46,498 nt of DNA from Promethearchaeota archaeon (lineage in GTDB: Archaea; Asgardarchaeota; Lokiarchaeia; Sigyniarchaeales; SOKP01): the NCBI GenBank assembly GCA_030603385.1, contig JAUVXW010000036.1:1-46498 (forward strand), given 5' to 3'. Shown here in pieces: positions 6,898-15,864 of this stretch (its first letter is position 1; every line of letters starts with the position of its first letter). The translations under genes were made by a program, and so were the position numbers. The notes below the pieces were generated by a model, which saw nothing but the letters and a program-made list of their open reading frames with translations, did no database searches and was not told the origin of the DNA.

Positions 6898-9297
6898 TTA
6901 TAAATTATATTCGAGTCTATTAATAATATCATTTTGTATTGGAGTTCCAAGATCTACAAACGTAGCGTTATAACCTCCAACTTTTACTATTAAGTCCAGA
7001 TATTTTTCAGGATGTTGCTGGGCATCTCTAAGGGTTTCAGTAGAAACAACATTAAATTGAAGTTGCATTCCACCTGATTTAAAATAACCCTTTAAGAGGT
7101 AGTATAATTTTTCTAAATTTTCATCTCCTTCAAGATTTTGGGGATGTAATCTTACATTAACCGCAACTCCATTAGTAGCAAGTTCATAATTTAATTTTGC
7201 AATTGAATTTAATGTAGCAGTAAGACCATTTTTCTCAACTCTGTTAACTGGAGAGAGACTGTTTGATAACGGTTGTGTGGCTTTCCTACCATCAGCAGAA
7301 GCTCTCGTAAAAAGTCCTTCAATAACGTGTACTCCCATGGAATAAGCTCCTGGATTATAATGACCATCTCGCATACATTTATGATTCACTACTTCAGAAC
7401 AAAATAAGTTCCATAGATCATTCGCTAATTTATCTATTTCTTCTATATCATTTCCCCATTTATCATATTTGTTTATTAATCTCTGTCTGAGTTCTTCATG
7501 TTTATCGAAATTAGAATTTAAGATTTGAATTAAATCAGGAAGTGATATCAATTTTTCTTCATAGACTGTCATTTTAATATTATATAATGAATCTACAAAA
7601 GTAGCAAAACCATAAGCAGTGATGGAAGAGAAGTTATATTTTGCCCCTCCGGCAGTATAATCCTTACCTTTTTCTATACACCCATCAATTATAGCTGAAA
7701 CAAATGGTTGTGGAAAAAATTTCATTGTCTCTTCATCTCCAATTTGTGCAATTTTAACTGATTTTTCAATGTTAATACGTAATTGACGAGTTAAGGCATT
7801 GTAAAACTCATTATAAGTTGTAAAGTTAATAGGATCTCCTGTTTCCAACCCACTTATACGTTGTGTTAGATTACAATATCCATTATTTAAAGTTAGTTCA
7901 AGAACACCTGGTAAATTGATAAAGATTCGACCTGTAGCTGCGAATGTATTTCCTTGGCTCGAAGGTTCCACACACCCTATTATTGCATAGTCCCGAGCAT
8001 CCTCTATAGTATATCCCGTTTTTATCATTGCAGGAATAATAATATCATCATTATAGAAAGCAATTCCAGAGGTAGATTGAAAAACTTTTAACGCATTCTT
8101 TAAAAATATTTCTGGAGATTTCTTATGAACCCTTATGGAGAGGTCTGTGGTAAATGCTTTAATATTCTTATAAGCTTCAAGAAATAGATATGAAACTTCA
8201 TTTGTAACATCTTTTCCATCTTTATCTACACCTGATATAGTTATTGTCTGTGTATTTTGTCCAAGCGCATTTGCGACTGTAGTATAATCTGTTGGTAATA
8301 ATGTTACATTCCAAGTTAATTTGAGATTTAACTCTTCAATTAGTTCTAAAGCAAAATCTCTTGTTATCTTCTCTTTTTCTAAGTCATTTTTATAATATGG
8401 CCATAGAATTTGATCTAACCTTCCTAAAGCAACAACACTTCTTTGATATATTATATTTATTATATTTTGAGTAAAATGTATAAGCTGAATTGCCTCATAG
8501 AATGACTCAGCGGTTCCCTTAGTAAAATTATCCATCATCTCTCCAATGCTCTCAAGTTCCTTCTTTCTTAATTTGTCCTTTTCAATGGAAGCCATTTTAA
8601 AAGCAAGTTTTGAATATCTCCTTGAAAAGTGAATAGCCGCATTATAGCAAATTTTTACAGCTTCATAGAAATTAAACATGTCTTGATATTCAATGTCGGT
8701 TTTATTTAGTTTTGACTGGTATGATTCAGCCTCTTTAATAATCTCCTTATAACCTAATTTTAAAAGTTTTTCATATCCTACGCAAATATGACCCTCATTA
8801 GTCCCATTTACTATAGCGATATTAGGTGCTGCTGTACCAATTCTGTTCATTCCTGTAATTAATTTTTCATCATAAACTCTTTGAACAATGATATCGGCCA
8901 ATGCTTTACCCTTCCAAAAGGGAATTAATTCTAATAATTCGTCAACTTCATTATCTCCTATAAAGAAAGGTTGTAATTTTCTCTTTCCATATTTTTTAAT
9001 ACTGCTGCGTTTACTGAAGGATCTATCATACGAGTACAAATCAAGGTTAATTTTTTCACCCAAATTTTTGCTTGTTTCATTTCCAATAAATAATTCGTCT
9101 TCCCTAATGGAAATAGTCATATTATCTAGTGTATGAGCTATAGCTTTAGCTCTCTTTATAATTTCAGGATCCTTCGGAAACTTTCTATAGATTTCTGTGA
9201 AATACTTAATGCGTTCAATGCATAATTCGTATTTACTTGTCAGGAGGTTATTTTTTAATCTGGAGGTTCTTCTAAGACTTTTATCTGAAATCAACAT
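6898..9297 (-). CDS. glycyl radical enzyme of the pyruvate formate-lyase / dehydratase superfamily
   Basis: 799 residues, the normal length. The active-site loop is GCVEP with C442 and E444, the Cys-X-Glu pair of the eliminase branch (glycerol dehydratase, choline lyase) rather than the Cys-Cys of pyruvate formate-lyase. Near the end, IVKVGGYNATF is the glycyl radical loop with G775 as the radical site. The family's usual Arg before it is Lys here. As I recall the family, glycerol dehydratase has an Asp 14 residues after the catalytic Cys; here that place is Gly, so a diol dehydratase is not assured. No activating enzyme is adjacent; the radical SAM gene at 12335-13075 is the nearest candidate. 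Anaerobic enzyme, substrate unknown. Confidence 0.85.
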   Translation of the reverse strand: MLISDKSLRRTSRLKNNLLTSKYELCIERIKYFTEIYRKFPKDPEIIKRAKAIAHTLDNMTISIREDELFIGNETSKNLGEKINLDLYSYDRSFSKRSSIKKYGKRKLQPFFIGDNEVDELLELIPFWKGKALADIIVQRVYDEKLITGMNRIGTAAPNIAIVNGTNEGHICVGYEKLLKLGYKEIIKEAESYQSKLNKTDIEYQDMFNFYEAVKICYNAAIHFSRRYSKLAFKMASIEKDKLRKKELESIGEMMDNFTKGTAESFYEAIQLIHFTQNIINIIYQRSVVALGRLDQILWPYYKNDLEKEKITRDFALELIEELNLKLTWNVTLLPTDYTTVANALGQNTQTITISGVDKDGKDVTNEVSYLFLEAYKNIKAFTTDLSIRVHKKSPEIFLKNALKVFQSTSGIAFYNDDIIIPAMIKTGYTIEDARDYAIIGCVEPSSQGNTFAATGRIFINLPGVLELTLNNGYCNLTQRISGLETGDPINFTTYNEFYNALTRQLRINIEKSVKIAQIGDEETMKFFPQPFVSAIIDGCIEKGKDYTAGGAKYNFSSITAYGFATFVDSLYNIKMTVYEEKLISLPDLIQILNSNFDKHEELRQRLINKYDKWGNDIEEIDKLANDLWNLFCSEVVNHKCMRDGHYNPGAYSMGVHVIEGLFTRASADGRKATQPLSNSLSPVNRVEKNGLTATLNSIAKLNYELATNGVAVNVRLHPQNLEGDENLEKLYYLLKGYFKSGGMQLQFNVVSTETLRDAQQHPEKYLDLIVKVGGYNATFVDLGTPIQNDIINRLEYNL

Positions 9298-9340
9298 TTA
9301 TTATCAGGAAAGATTGAATGTTTTTTTTCTGACTGATATA

Positions 9341-11119
9341 TTATATAATTCTAAAAAAGACTCGCATATAAAAGATTACAAATGGTAGCATGATTAGGAG
9401 GTAAAGAGAAAAACTGTTTTTAAAAAATTTAGATAAAAACATAACTAAACTCCTAATATAATATAGCACTACTCCGATTAATAATATAAATAATATATGA
9501 GAAAAAATACCACCTAAAATAGGAAAAGGGGGGATAGGTACAAAGGCTGAGAATATCAAAAAAGATATGGGTCGTATTATCAGTAGAATCATAGCATCAC
9601 GACCCTTAAATTCTCTTAGATATAAATAATCCATCATTCCAGAACCTAATCCAACTACTATATATGGTACAGAAGAGATATCTAAAAATGGAATTGAGAA
9701 GCTCATTGTCAAATCAGCATTTAAATTATAAAGGAGTATAAAATAAATTGTAGGGATTATTATTATTGAAAGTGAATATAAAAAGGGTATCGAATCATTT
9801 CTTATCCAATTTTTCCATTCTTCCTTCCAATTAGAATGCAATTCACTAGGAATGAATAGCATAATAATTCCAGATAAAATTGGGAAAAAAATGAAATATC
9901 CATAAAGGATTGATCTATTCAAGAGTGCAAAAATTATTCCTGAGAGTGTTAACGCTCCCAAATAACTTGACGTGCGGTATATTATCATTTTTTTGTATCT
10001 TACCTTCCCTTCACGAGAATTATCAACATCCTTCTTGATAGGGAGTTGATCCCAAAAGGGTAAGATTCTCAATTTAACTATTAATGAACTTAATCCTAGG
10101 AACAGGATTATTGCTGATGCAATAATTAAATTCTCTGAAACATGATTATTAGGATAATTATAATTAAACAAGCTATATGTTGTAATTTCATTATCTAAAT
10201 TTGTTATATTAATTGTTTGGTTATGATAAAAATGCTCAAACCAAGTAATCGCATATTTTAGAGATGTCATATCTTTTTCATTCCCTACATGGCCTAAACC
10301 AGGTCTTTCTTTCAACTCAATATCTGTTCGATTTATTCCATTTACATGATTATAAAAATCGTTAGTCTCTTTCGGTAAAATGATTTTATCAGATAATCCT
10401 TGTATTAATAATAAGTTTTCAGTATTGGTTTCATTTGCTATATCAAGAGCATCTTGAATATCATCTATGTCTGTGATAGCAGTAGTTGTCCCTATTAAAT
10501 TCTGTATCGGAATCCTGTCAATCAGGCTTTCAAGAGATGCTAATGGATGGTAAAGCACTGTTGCATAAATTCTATTTTCTATTGCTTGCAAAATGGCTCC
10601 AATTCCACCCCCATATGAAAAACCTAATAAACCCATATGAGAAGTATTTGCATATTGATATTTAGCATTGATATAATCAATTACTTCAACCATATCATAA
10701 GGTTCTTTACTGAGAAACCCACTTGGACCTCCAGATTCTCCATGACCTCGTTGCTCTACCGAAACTACAGCATAACCAAATTTAACAAATTGAAATATAA
10801 TATTCAATTTATGCTCTTTTCTGCCATTTATTCCATGAAGGAGTAAGATTGTAGGAATTGAATTAGTATTATTCTCTTTTAAATCTTTATCAACATAAAT
10901 TAATCCTTTAATGTCTATTCCATCTCTCATCTTTACTGAAATAGAGTCAACATCAATATTTTCATCAGCAAAATAATTAAGTTTTTGTTGTCTCAAGGCA
11001 AGAGCGAATGAAATTGAAATTATCGCCAAAACTATACTAGTGCATATAAGAACAATTCCGGCATATTTAAATAATAGATTTTTCGATATTTTGTCTTGTA
11101 ACCTATTTATCAACTTCAT
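9341..11119 (-). CDS. membrane-bound alpha/beta hydrolase
   Basis: 592 residues. One transmembrane helix at about 18-41 is followed by an alpha/beta hydrolase domain (residues 55-300). It has the oxyanion-type LLLHGINGR, the nucleophile elbow GFSYGG with S168, D244 in GLSDKI, and H277 in GLGHVGN, so the triad is complete. A second half from about residue 330 has some seven hydrophobic helices and short loops. The catalytic domain therefore sits on the outer face of a polytopic membrane module. An esterase or peptidase acting on external or lipid-like substrates is plausible. It has its own A/T-rich upstream region shared with the divergent gene at 11243. Confidence 0.75.
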   Translation of the reverse strand: MKLINRLQDKISKNLLFKYAGIVLICTSIVLAIISISFALALRQQKLNYFADENIDVDSISVKMRDGIDIKGLIYVDKDLKENNTNSIPTILLLHGINGRKEHKLNIIFQFVKFGYAVVSVEQRGHGESGGPSGFLSKEPYDMVEVIDYINAKYQYANTSHMGLLGFSYGGGIGAILQAIENRIYATVLYHPLASLESLIDRIPIQNLIGTTTAITDIDDIQDALDIANETNTENLLLIQGLSDKIILPKETNDFYNHVNGINRTDIELKERPGLGHVGNEKDMTSLKYAITWFEHFYHNQTINITNLDNEITTYSLFNYNYPNNHVSENLIIASAIILFLGLSSLIVKLRILPFWDQLPIKKDVDNSREGKVRYKKMIIYRTSSYLGALTLSGIIFALLNRSILYGYFIFFPILSGIIMLFIPSELHSNWKEEWKNWIRNDSIPFLYSLSIIIIPTIYFILLYNLNADLTMSFSIPFLDISSVPYIVVGLGSGMMDYLYLREFKGRDAMILLIIRPISFLIFSAFVPIPPFPILGGIFSHILFILLIGVVLYYIRSLVMFLSKFFKNSFSLYLLIMLPFVIFYMRVFFRII

Positions 11120-11242
11120 TTATAATATAAACACAGTTGGAGTATTATAAAAACCAAATCCTTATCGACTATTAACCAAGTTTTTATATCCATATGTGAA
11201 TATTTAAAACATAATCTTAGGATGATATAAAAAAATATTATT

Positions 11243-11500
11243 ATGAGTATAGAAACTTGTGCTGAGTGTACTAAAGAAGCAGTCTCTAATTGTGCATTAT
11301 GTGGAAAACCATTATGCCAAGATCATATAACACATGGATTTTCTAGGAGAACAAACACCCCAGCTGCTAATTGTGCGAATTGCCAAAAGAATTTTCCCAG
11401 AAAAGTAAGAAAAAATGTAATTATAATGGCTACAGTACTAATTGTTGCTTCTATCATTTTAATAGTGTATTTAAGCACAATTATCCCATTTGGTATATAA
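11243..11500 (+). CDS. B-box-like zinc finger protein with C-terminal membrane anchor
   Basis: 85 residues. The N-terminal half is cysteine-rich: C6, C9, C17, C20, C25, H28, then C44 and C47. This resembles B-box or AN1-like treble-clef fingers that hold two zinc ions (CAECTKEAVSNCALCGKPLC). A single hydrophobic helix at residues 58-80 ends the protein, so it is a tail-anchored protein with the zinc domain in the cytosol. Such small zinc-finger membrane proteins are frequent in archaea, but their roles are mostly unknown. ATG start, transcribed divergently from the membrane hydrolase. Confidence 0.65.
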   Translation: MSIETCAECTKEAVSNCALCGKPLCQDHITHGFSRRTNTPAANCANCQKNFPRKVRKNVIIMATVLIVASIILIVYLSTIIPFGI

Positions 11501-11550
11501 TGATTTTTAAAAAATTTCGTTCTTAAAAAGTAAATTTATGTGAATATGTT

Positions 11551-12066
11551 ATGGAAGCTAAAAAAGTATCAGATTCAAAAGTGGAAATTGCCCAAGTTAT
11601 GATGCCCGAACATTCTAATGCTGCTGGGAATGTTCACGGCGGATATATTTTGAAATTAGTAGATCAAGCAGGTGCTATCGTAGCAGCAAGACATACACAT
11701 AGTAACGCAGTGACAGCTTCTTTAGATAGAATGGATTTTATCTCTCCTGTTTACGTTGGAAATTTGGTATTTGCGAAAGCCTCATGCAATTACGTATCAA
11801 GAACATCAATGGAGATCGGGGTACGAGTAGAAGCAGAATGCTTACGGACTGGTACTCATACGCATGTTGGATCAGCGTACTTAACTTTTGTTGCTTTAGG
11901 TGAGGATGACAAACCAACTCAGGTTCCGAAGCTTATCTTAGAAACTGAAGAAGAAAAACATCGTTTCGAAGAGGCTAAGAAAAGAAGAGAATTAAGATTG
12001 CAACAAGTTAAAAAACATAAACATATCCAACAACCATGTATAGTTAGACCCGAAAAACTAGAATAA
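11551..12066 (+). CDS. acyl-CoA thioesterase, hotdog fold (YciA/BACH family)
   Basis: 171 residues. The family signature N23-AAGNVHGG-ILKLVD38-AG covers the catalytic Asn/Asp and the CoA-binding loop of the hexameric acyl-CoA hydrolases. The later segment (DFISPVYVGNLVFAKASCNY) is the typical central strand pair. It should hydrolyse acyl-CoA to free fatty acid and CoA in the cytosol. The C-terminal 40 residues are basic and extend past the fold. It follows the small zinc-finger gene by 50 bases; the remains of an amino acid permease lie directly after its stop. Confidence 0.88.
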   Translation: MEAKKVSDSKVEIAQVMMPEHSNAAGNVHGGYILKLVDQAGAIVAARHTHSNAVTASLDRMDFISPVYVGNLVFAKASCNYVSRTSMEIGVRVEAECLRTGTHTHVGSAYLTFVALGEDDKPTQVPKLILETEEEKHRFEEAKKRRELRLQQVKKHKHIQQPCIVRPEKLE

Positions 12067-12086
12067 GTAAAGATTTACTTTTATGA

Positions 12087-12332
12087 ATAGTAAGTTTAAT
12101 TGCTTTAAGAAAAAAGAAGCCAGACTTAGAAAGGCCGTTTGAATTAAAACCAAGTTACAAAGGAATTCCTATAATTGCCCTATTAGGTTCCATAATCAGT
12201 ATCGCTCTATTATTTACCTTTGATTGGTTTATCATCCTTATTCAAGTGATAATAATCCTCTGTGGAATTGGATTTTTTTATGCTATGAAATCAAAAATAG
12301 AAACAAAAACGCTAAGCAAAAACAAAATTTAA
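12087..12332 (+). pseudogene. C-terminal fragment of an APC-family amino acid permease
   Basis: The frame following a TGA at 12084 reads ALRKKKPDLERPFELKPSYK, then two hydrophobic segments (IPIIALLGSIISIALLFTF and FIILIQVIIILCGIGFFYA), then a basic tail and stop at 12330. The RKK-PDL-RPF stretch before the last two helices is the hallmark of the end of APC-superfamily permeases. The ten or so earlier helices are missing, because the thioesterase gene ends 20 bases upstream, and no good start codon is present. It is the relic of a transporter gene removed by deletion. Confidence 0.7.
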
Positions 12333-12334
12333 TA

Positions 12335-13075
12335 TCATATTTCGTTAATATTACAGTATCCGACAATTTCATCTCTTAAAAATACTTTAAATGGTAATTT
12401 TACGTCTTTATAAGGTTTCAAAAGATTAACTAAAAGATCGTGTTCTGGTTTAGAAAAGATTTTCTTAAATTCTTCCCCTACACCTTCTAAAAATTGATAT
12501 TGTTGAAGCACAAAATTGCCTTTAAATCCAACACTTTCGAGAAAGTTTATAATTTCACTAACATCATCAGAAGTCAATAACCTTTCCACATAGGTTGTAC
12601 GTATTTCAAAATCAATATCCTTTTTAGTGTTTATGAATGCTATAGTATCTTTTATTTTTGCTAAATCTACTTTAATCCCTGTAATTTTCTCGAATTTTTT
12701 TGGTTCTAGCGGCCCTTTTAAATCTAAAGCAACTCTATTTATGTATGGTGCGATTTTCTTTATTACATCTGGATTTGAGCCATTTGTATCAATGCTTAAA
12801 TATTTACCAATTTTTTGAATTTCTATACATAATTCCAACAAATCATTTTGTAGTGTCGGTTCTCCACCAGTAATACTGACGCCACTTACTAGCTCGTTTG
12901 TTTTTATTTGATTTATTAATTCGTTGATCTCATATTGTCTACCAACATCAGGCTGTAAAAGGTATTTATTATGGCAATAATCACATTTGAAATTACATCC
13001 TACCGTAAAAATAACCATGCTTGATCTATGAGGAATATCCTTTGTTGATATATCAATGATTCCTCCTATTTTCAT
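12335..13075 (-). CDS. radical SAM activating enzyme (NrdG2/PFL-activase-like)
   Basis: 246 residues. C27-X3-C31-X2-C34 (CNFKCDYC) binds the SAM-cleaving 4Fe-4S cluster, and SITGGEPTL near residue 70 is the SAM-contacting GGE motif. The length and sequence match the group annotated as anaerobic ribonucleotide reductase or glycyl radical activating proteins. It lacks the extra ferredoxin insert found in activases of many dehydratase-type glycyl radical enzymes. No anaerobic ribonucleotide reductase is in the window, so its target may be the glycyl radical enzyme at 6898-9297; that is inference. It starts 10 bases after the PfkB kinase gene and is likely co-transcribed with it. Confidence 0.8.
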   Translation of the reverse strand: MKIGGIIDISTKDIPHRSSMVIFTVGCNFKCDYCHNKYLLQPDVGRQYEINELINQIKTNELVSGVSITGGEPTLQNDLLELCIEIQKIGKYLSIDTNGSNPDVIKKIAPYINRVALDLKGPLEPKKFEKITGIKVDLAKIKDTIAFINTKKDIDFEIRTTYVERLLTSDDVSEIINFLESVGFKGNFVLQQYQFLEGVGEEFKKIFSKPEHDLLVNLLKPYKDVKLPFKVFLRDEIVGYCNINEI

Positions 13076-13084
13076 GCTTTATCC

Positions 13085-13978
13085 TCAGTATTGTTCTTTA
13101 ATTGAATTTTCAACTTGATATAATGGCAAATTATAGGGTCCTGGAGTTTCCAACTTAAGAGATGTAAGAGCTGCTGCAAATTTTAATGATTGCTCAGGAT
13201 TTTTTGTGATTCGTGATCCTAAATAACTAATTAATGCAGTATCTCCCCTTCCAGTTCTTCCAATTGAATTTTTGTTCTTCCATGGAAAACTATATGATCC
13301 ATTGGAAGTATAAACAGATATACCTTCCTCATGAGTAATTAAGATTTCTTTAGGGCCAAAAGTAATTAATTCTTTAGCAGCAGTACTAATTTCTTTCTGG
13401 TTAGTCAAAACTTCTGCTTCAGTTTGATCTAATTTTAATACATTAATATTTGAGATGATCTTTTTCTTCTCTTTAAGAGACAATGATTTGTAAAAAACTC
13501 TTGTATCGTCTCTAAATCTGATAAATCCTTGGATATCTAAACATAAATTTAGGGGATATTTACTTTTAAGATGCTCTAATAATTCTAAGTCAACTTCACC
13601 CGCAATAATAGGGGCAATAACAAAGAATTTCGGATTTATATTGTCAACAATTTCTTCCTTTTTAAATAGACCCGCAAATCCAAGTGGTCTATATTCTCTA
13701 AATTCCATATTTTCAGAAGAATATATATTTCTTAAGCCTGAGGTCTCTTCTGATGGATATGCGTAATAATTAATTCCATTCTTTTTGAATATCTCTAGAA
13801 ATGGAAAATCTTCTTCTTTTAATCTTGTAATAATTGATATTTTAAGACCCATATGGCTTCCAGCTATTCCCCCGTAATAAACTGCACCACCTAATGATGT
13901 ATAGCTATTTCCATCAACCTCTATAATATCCTTAGCTAGGTGTCCCAAAATTACTATGTCAGTTGCTATTTTAGTCAT
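13085..13978 (-). CDS. PfkB/ribokinase-family sugar or nucleoside kinase
   Basis: 297 residues, ATG start. The N-terminal signature (VILGHLAKDIIEVDG, then GGAVYYGG) and the C-terminal GRTGRGD with catalytic base D246 identify the ribokinase fold. It uses ATP to phosphorylate a hydroxymethyl group on a sugar, nucleoside or similar molecule. The substrate pocket is not diagnostic; archaeal members act on ribose, fructose phosphates, nucleosides and myo-inositol. It heads a probable two-gene operon with the radical SAM activase. Cytosolic. Confidence 0.85.
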   Translation of the reverse strand: MTKIATDIVILGHLAKDIIEVDGNSYTSLGGAVYYGGIAGSHMGLKISIITRLKEEDFPFLEIFKKNGINYYAYPSEETSGLRNIYSSENMEFREYRPLGFAGLFKKEEIVDNINPKFFVIAPIIAGEVDLELLEHLKSKYPLNLCLDIQGFIRFRDDTRVFYKSLSLKEKKKIISNINVLKLDQTEAEVLTNQKEISTAAKELITFGPKEILITHEEGISVYTSNGSYSFPWKNKNSIGRTGRGDTALISYLGSRITKNPEQSLKFAAALTSLKLETPGPYNLPLYQVENSIKEQY

Positions 13979-14072
13979 AAATATAATTATTAAAGCAAAT
14001 AAGGAATTAAGAAATTATTGTAATATTAAATAAAAAAGAGAAAAAGAAAGAGAAAGTTTAATTTAAACTTCT

Positions 14073-14315
14073 TTACAATGACTTTTCAATTTTCCCATAA
14101 ATGAAATTTTCTAATATTCTTTCTTTTATCTTACAGAATTTTAGTTTAGGGATTTCATTGATTTTTTTATCACTTTCTTCAATACTTCTAATTAAAATTG
14201 AGCTTATGTTTAACTTTTGGTGATCACCTCTAATAATTTGTTCACTTAATTCTTTTTTAATCATCATTAAATTATACGTATTGCTCATATTTAAATATAC
14301 CCATTCTTTTCCCAC
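14073..14315 (-). CDS. small hypothetical protein
   Basis: 80 residues from a GTG start, or 71 from the ATG at 14288 (MSNTYNLMMIKKELSEQIIR), which I prefer because the preceding codons look like promoter-type A/T sequence. It is mostly helical, lysine- and glutamate-rich, with no cysteine cluster or membrane helix. It stands alone between the PfkB operon and a 300-base gap. The family is not recognised and coding status is only moderately certain. Confidence 0.35.
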   Translation of the reverse strand: MGKEWVYLNMSNTYNLMMIKKELSEQIIRGDHQKLNISSILIRSIEESDKKINEIPKLKFCKIKERILENFIYGKIEKSL

Positions 14316-14621
14316 ATCTCAAAAACCTATAATAGATAACTCTAAATCATAATATAATGAATTTTTTAATAGTCACATTAAACATTGTTCAATTATACCT
14401 TAAAATCTAAATAATTCTATAACTCTTTTGATTGAAAAAAGTAAGCAGAACTGAACGAAATTTAGTCTTTATTATTAATAGGGGAGATGAGTTTTCTGGT
14501 GAGTCTAAATAACTATAGTCCAGATAGTTATTTCTACAAATTTAGGTGTAAATGATACGTAAGCATAAATAGTTGAATTGTTATTTCATATATAAAATTA
14601 GTAAAAGAGATTTGAGGGGAT
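14316..14621. other. 306-base intergenic region with one perfect hairpin
   Basis: No ORF of note. The region separates a minus-strand small gene from a plus-strand secreted protein, so it should hold both promoters. Its only clear structure is the inverted repeat at 14507-14533. A/T-rich, TATA-like stretches occur throughout and none stands out. Confidence 0.4.
14507..14533. promoter_or_regulatory. 10-base perfect inverted repeat
   Basis: AAATAACTAT, a seven-base loop (AGTCCAG), then ATAGTTATTT. It lies 89 bases before the ATG of the secreted protein gene. Because its arms are A/T-only apart from one pair, it may be a regulator site rather than a stable RNA hairpin. Confidence 0.35.
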
Positions 14622-15386
14622 ATGAATAAAAAAAAGTTTATGGGTGTAATTTTATTAGGGTTTTTAACAATTATTGCAGCAACTCAAATGGTTACAGCGG
14701 TAAATCAATATTCTGTGGAAGTTGGTGCTCATTTCAGAAGGGATGCAACACAATATTTCTTTATGAAAGATGGACCCGAATATACTCATTCTTATTATTT
14801 AGAGTTTAATTTTACAAATTGGGGCGATCCTGGTGGTTTAGATTATCTTAATGGCACGATTAACAATAATGGAACTGTTTTTGATGGTGAAATCAGCCAT
14901 GAGTATTATTATGGGGGACAAACTTATGGACAAGAATGGGTTACAGATATATTAGACTATCAAGGAGAATATCCTGTGCATGTTTATTTAGTTTGTGCCA
15001 CTGAAATTGAACAAACTACAAAACCTGAATTAGAGAACCTTGCTCTCAATTCGTGGCTCACGTTCGGTGAACCTTCAACAAATAATTTTACTCTTACTGG
15101 TACTTACATAGATGGAGATAATACTGCTATTTATACAGGAAAAGTAGAATTCAACTCTGATAAAGTCTTGAAATATGTGTATGATGAATTAATACTAAAA
15201 ACAGACGGAGTTACCCAGATTATAGAGCGATATGTATGGACTCTTACGTATACACCAGGGACACCAACCGGAGGTACTGGTGAAAGTATTCCTGGATATT
15301 CCTTATATTTTGTAATGGGCGCAATTGCGATTAGTTTTCTTCTTTTACTAAGAAGAAAAAACTTATTTAAAATGAGGATAAACTAG
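14622..15386 (+). CDS. secreted protein with Loki-CTERM-like C-terminal anchor
   Basis: 254 residues. A signal peptide (basic KKK, hydrophobic core 7-25, Ala-rich end) leads to a beta-rich, aromatic-rich outer domain. A Gly/Thr/Pro spacer (TPTGGTG) then precedes ESIPGYS, a hydrophobic helix and RRK. This three-part tail (IPGY motif, helix, basic cluster) is the Loki-CTERM type sorting signal presumed to be processed by an archaeosortase-like enzyme. It is therefore likely to be displayed on the cell surface. No enzymatic motif is seen. A T-rich tract follows the stop. Confidence 0.75.
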   Translation: MNKKKFMGVILLGFLTIIAATQMVTAVNQYSVEVGAHFRRDATQYFFMKDGPEYTHSYYLEFNFTNWGDPGGLDYLNGTINNNGTVFDGEISHEYYYGGQTYGQEWVTDILDYQGEYPVHVYLVCATEIEQTTKPELENLALNSWLTFGEPSTNNFTLTGTYIDGDNTAIYTGKVEFNSDKVLKYVYDELILKTDGVTQIIERYVWTLTYTPGTPTGGTGESIPGYSLYFVMGAIAISFLLLLRRKNLFKMRIN

Positions 15387-15394
15387 TCAAATTA

Positions 15395-15413
15395 CTTTTT
15401 TATTTTTTTTTTT
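15395..15413 (+). terminator. T-tract terminator after the secreted protein gene
   Basis: An almost pure T run (TTTTTTATTTTTTTTTTTA) lies within 30 bases of the stop codon. Archaeal RNA polymerase ends transcription at such tracts without needing a hairpin. Confidence 0.55.
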
Positions 15414-15541
15414 ATATCGTGATTTAGATAATCCCAAATATAGAAATATTAAGATCAAAGATTTTTTAAGTGGTTTTTAATTTTCAATTACAATTTAGTA
15501 AAATTATTCTAATTAATTAGGTATGGGATATTTGAAGAAAA

Positions 15542-15823
15542 ATGATATTTGAAGATTTAATTGGACTGTTAAAGAAGAAAGGGTTTAAGGATACTTTTTT
15601 TGTGCTCACCAAAAATAATAATAAGTTGGATAAGCACACTTTTTACAATGAATTGAATAAATTTTCGTATTACAATTCGTTTTTTAGAGTGAAAGATGAA
15701 CTAATCAAAAAAGGGCTTATCGAAATAGAGCAGACTAACAAAGTTAAGCATATTAAATTAACTGAAAAGGGTTTAGAAGTATACAACAAATTAAATGAGA
15801 TTAATAATTTAATTAAAAAATAA
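15542..15823 (+). CDS. winged-helix DNA-binding protein
   Basis: 93 residues. The pattern of a short N-terminal helix, a helix-turn-helix region, then FRVKDELIKKGLIEIEQTNK and KHIKLTEKGLEVYNKL is the winged-helix hairpin and last helix of MarR/PadR-like archaeal regulators. It has no ligand domain, so it is probably a small homodimeric transcription factor. It precedes the two glyoxalase-II-like genes on the same strand by about 40 bases and could regulate them; this is inferred from position only. Confidence 0.7.
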   Translation: MIFEDLIGLLKKKGFKDTFFVLTKNNNKLDKHTFYNELNKFSYYNSFFRVKDELIKKGLIEIEQTNKVKHIKLTEKGLEVYNKLNEINNLIKK

Positions 15824-15864
15824 AATCCTTTATTATTTTTAATCCTAAAAAAGAGTAAATTTTT

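Noticed and set aside
12335..13978. Activase and kinase as part of a glycyl-radical microcompartment operon
   Set aside because: No shell proteins, aldehyde or alcohol dehydrogenases nearby, and the genes are separated from the glycyl radical enzyme by oppositely oriented and unrelated genes.
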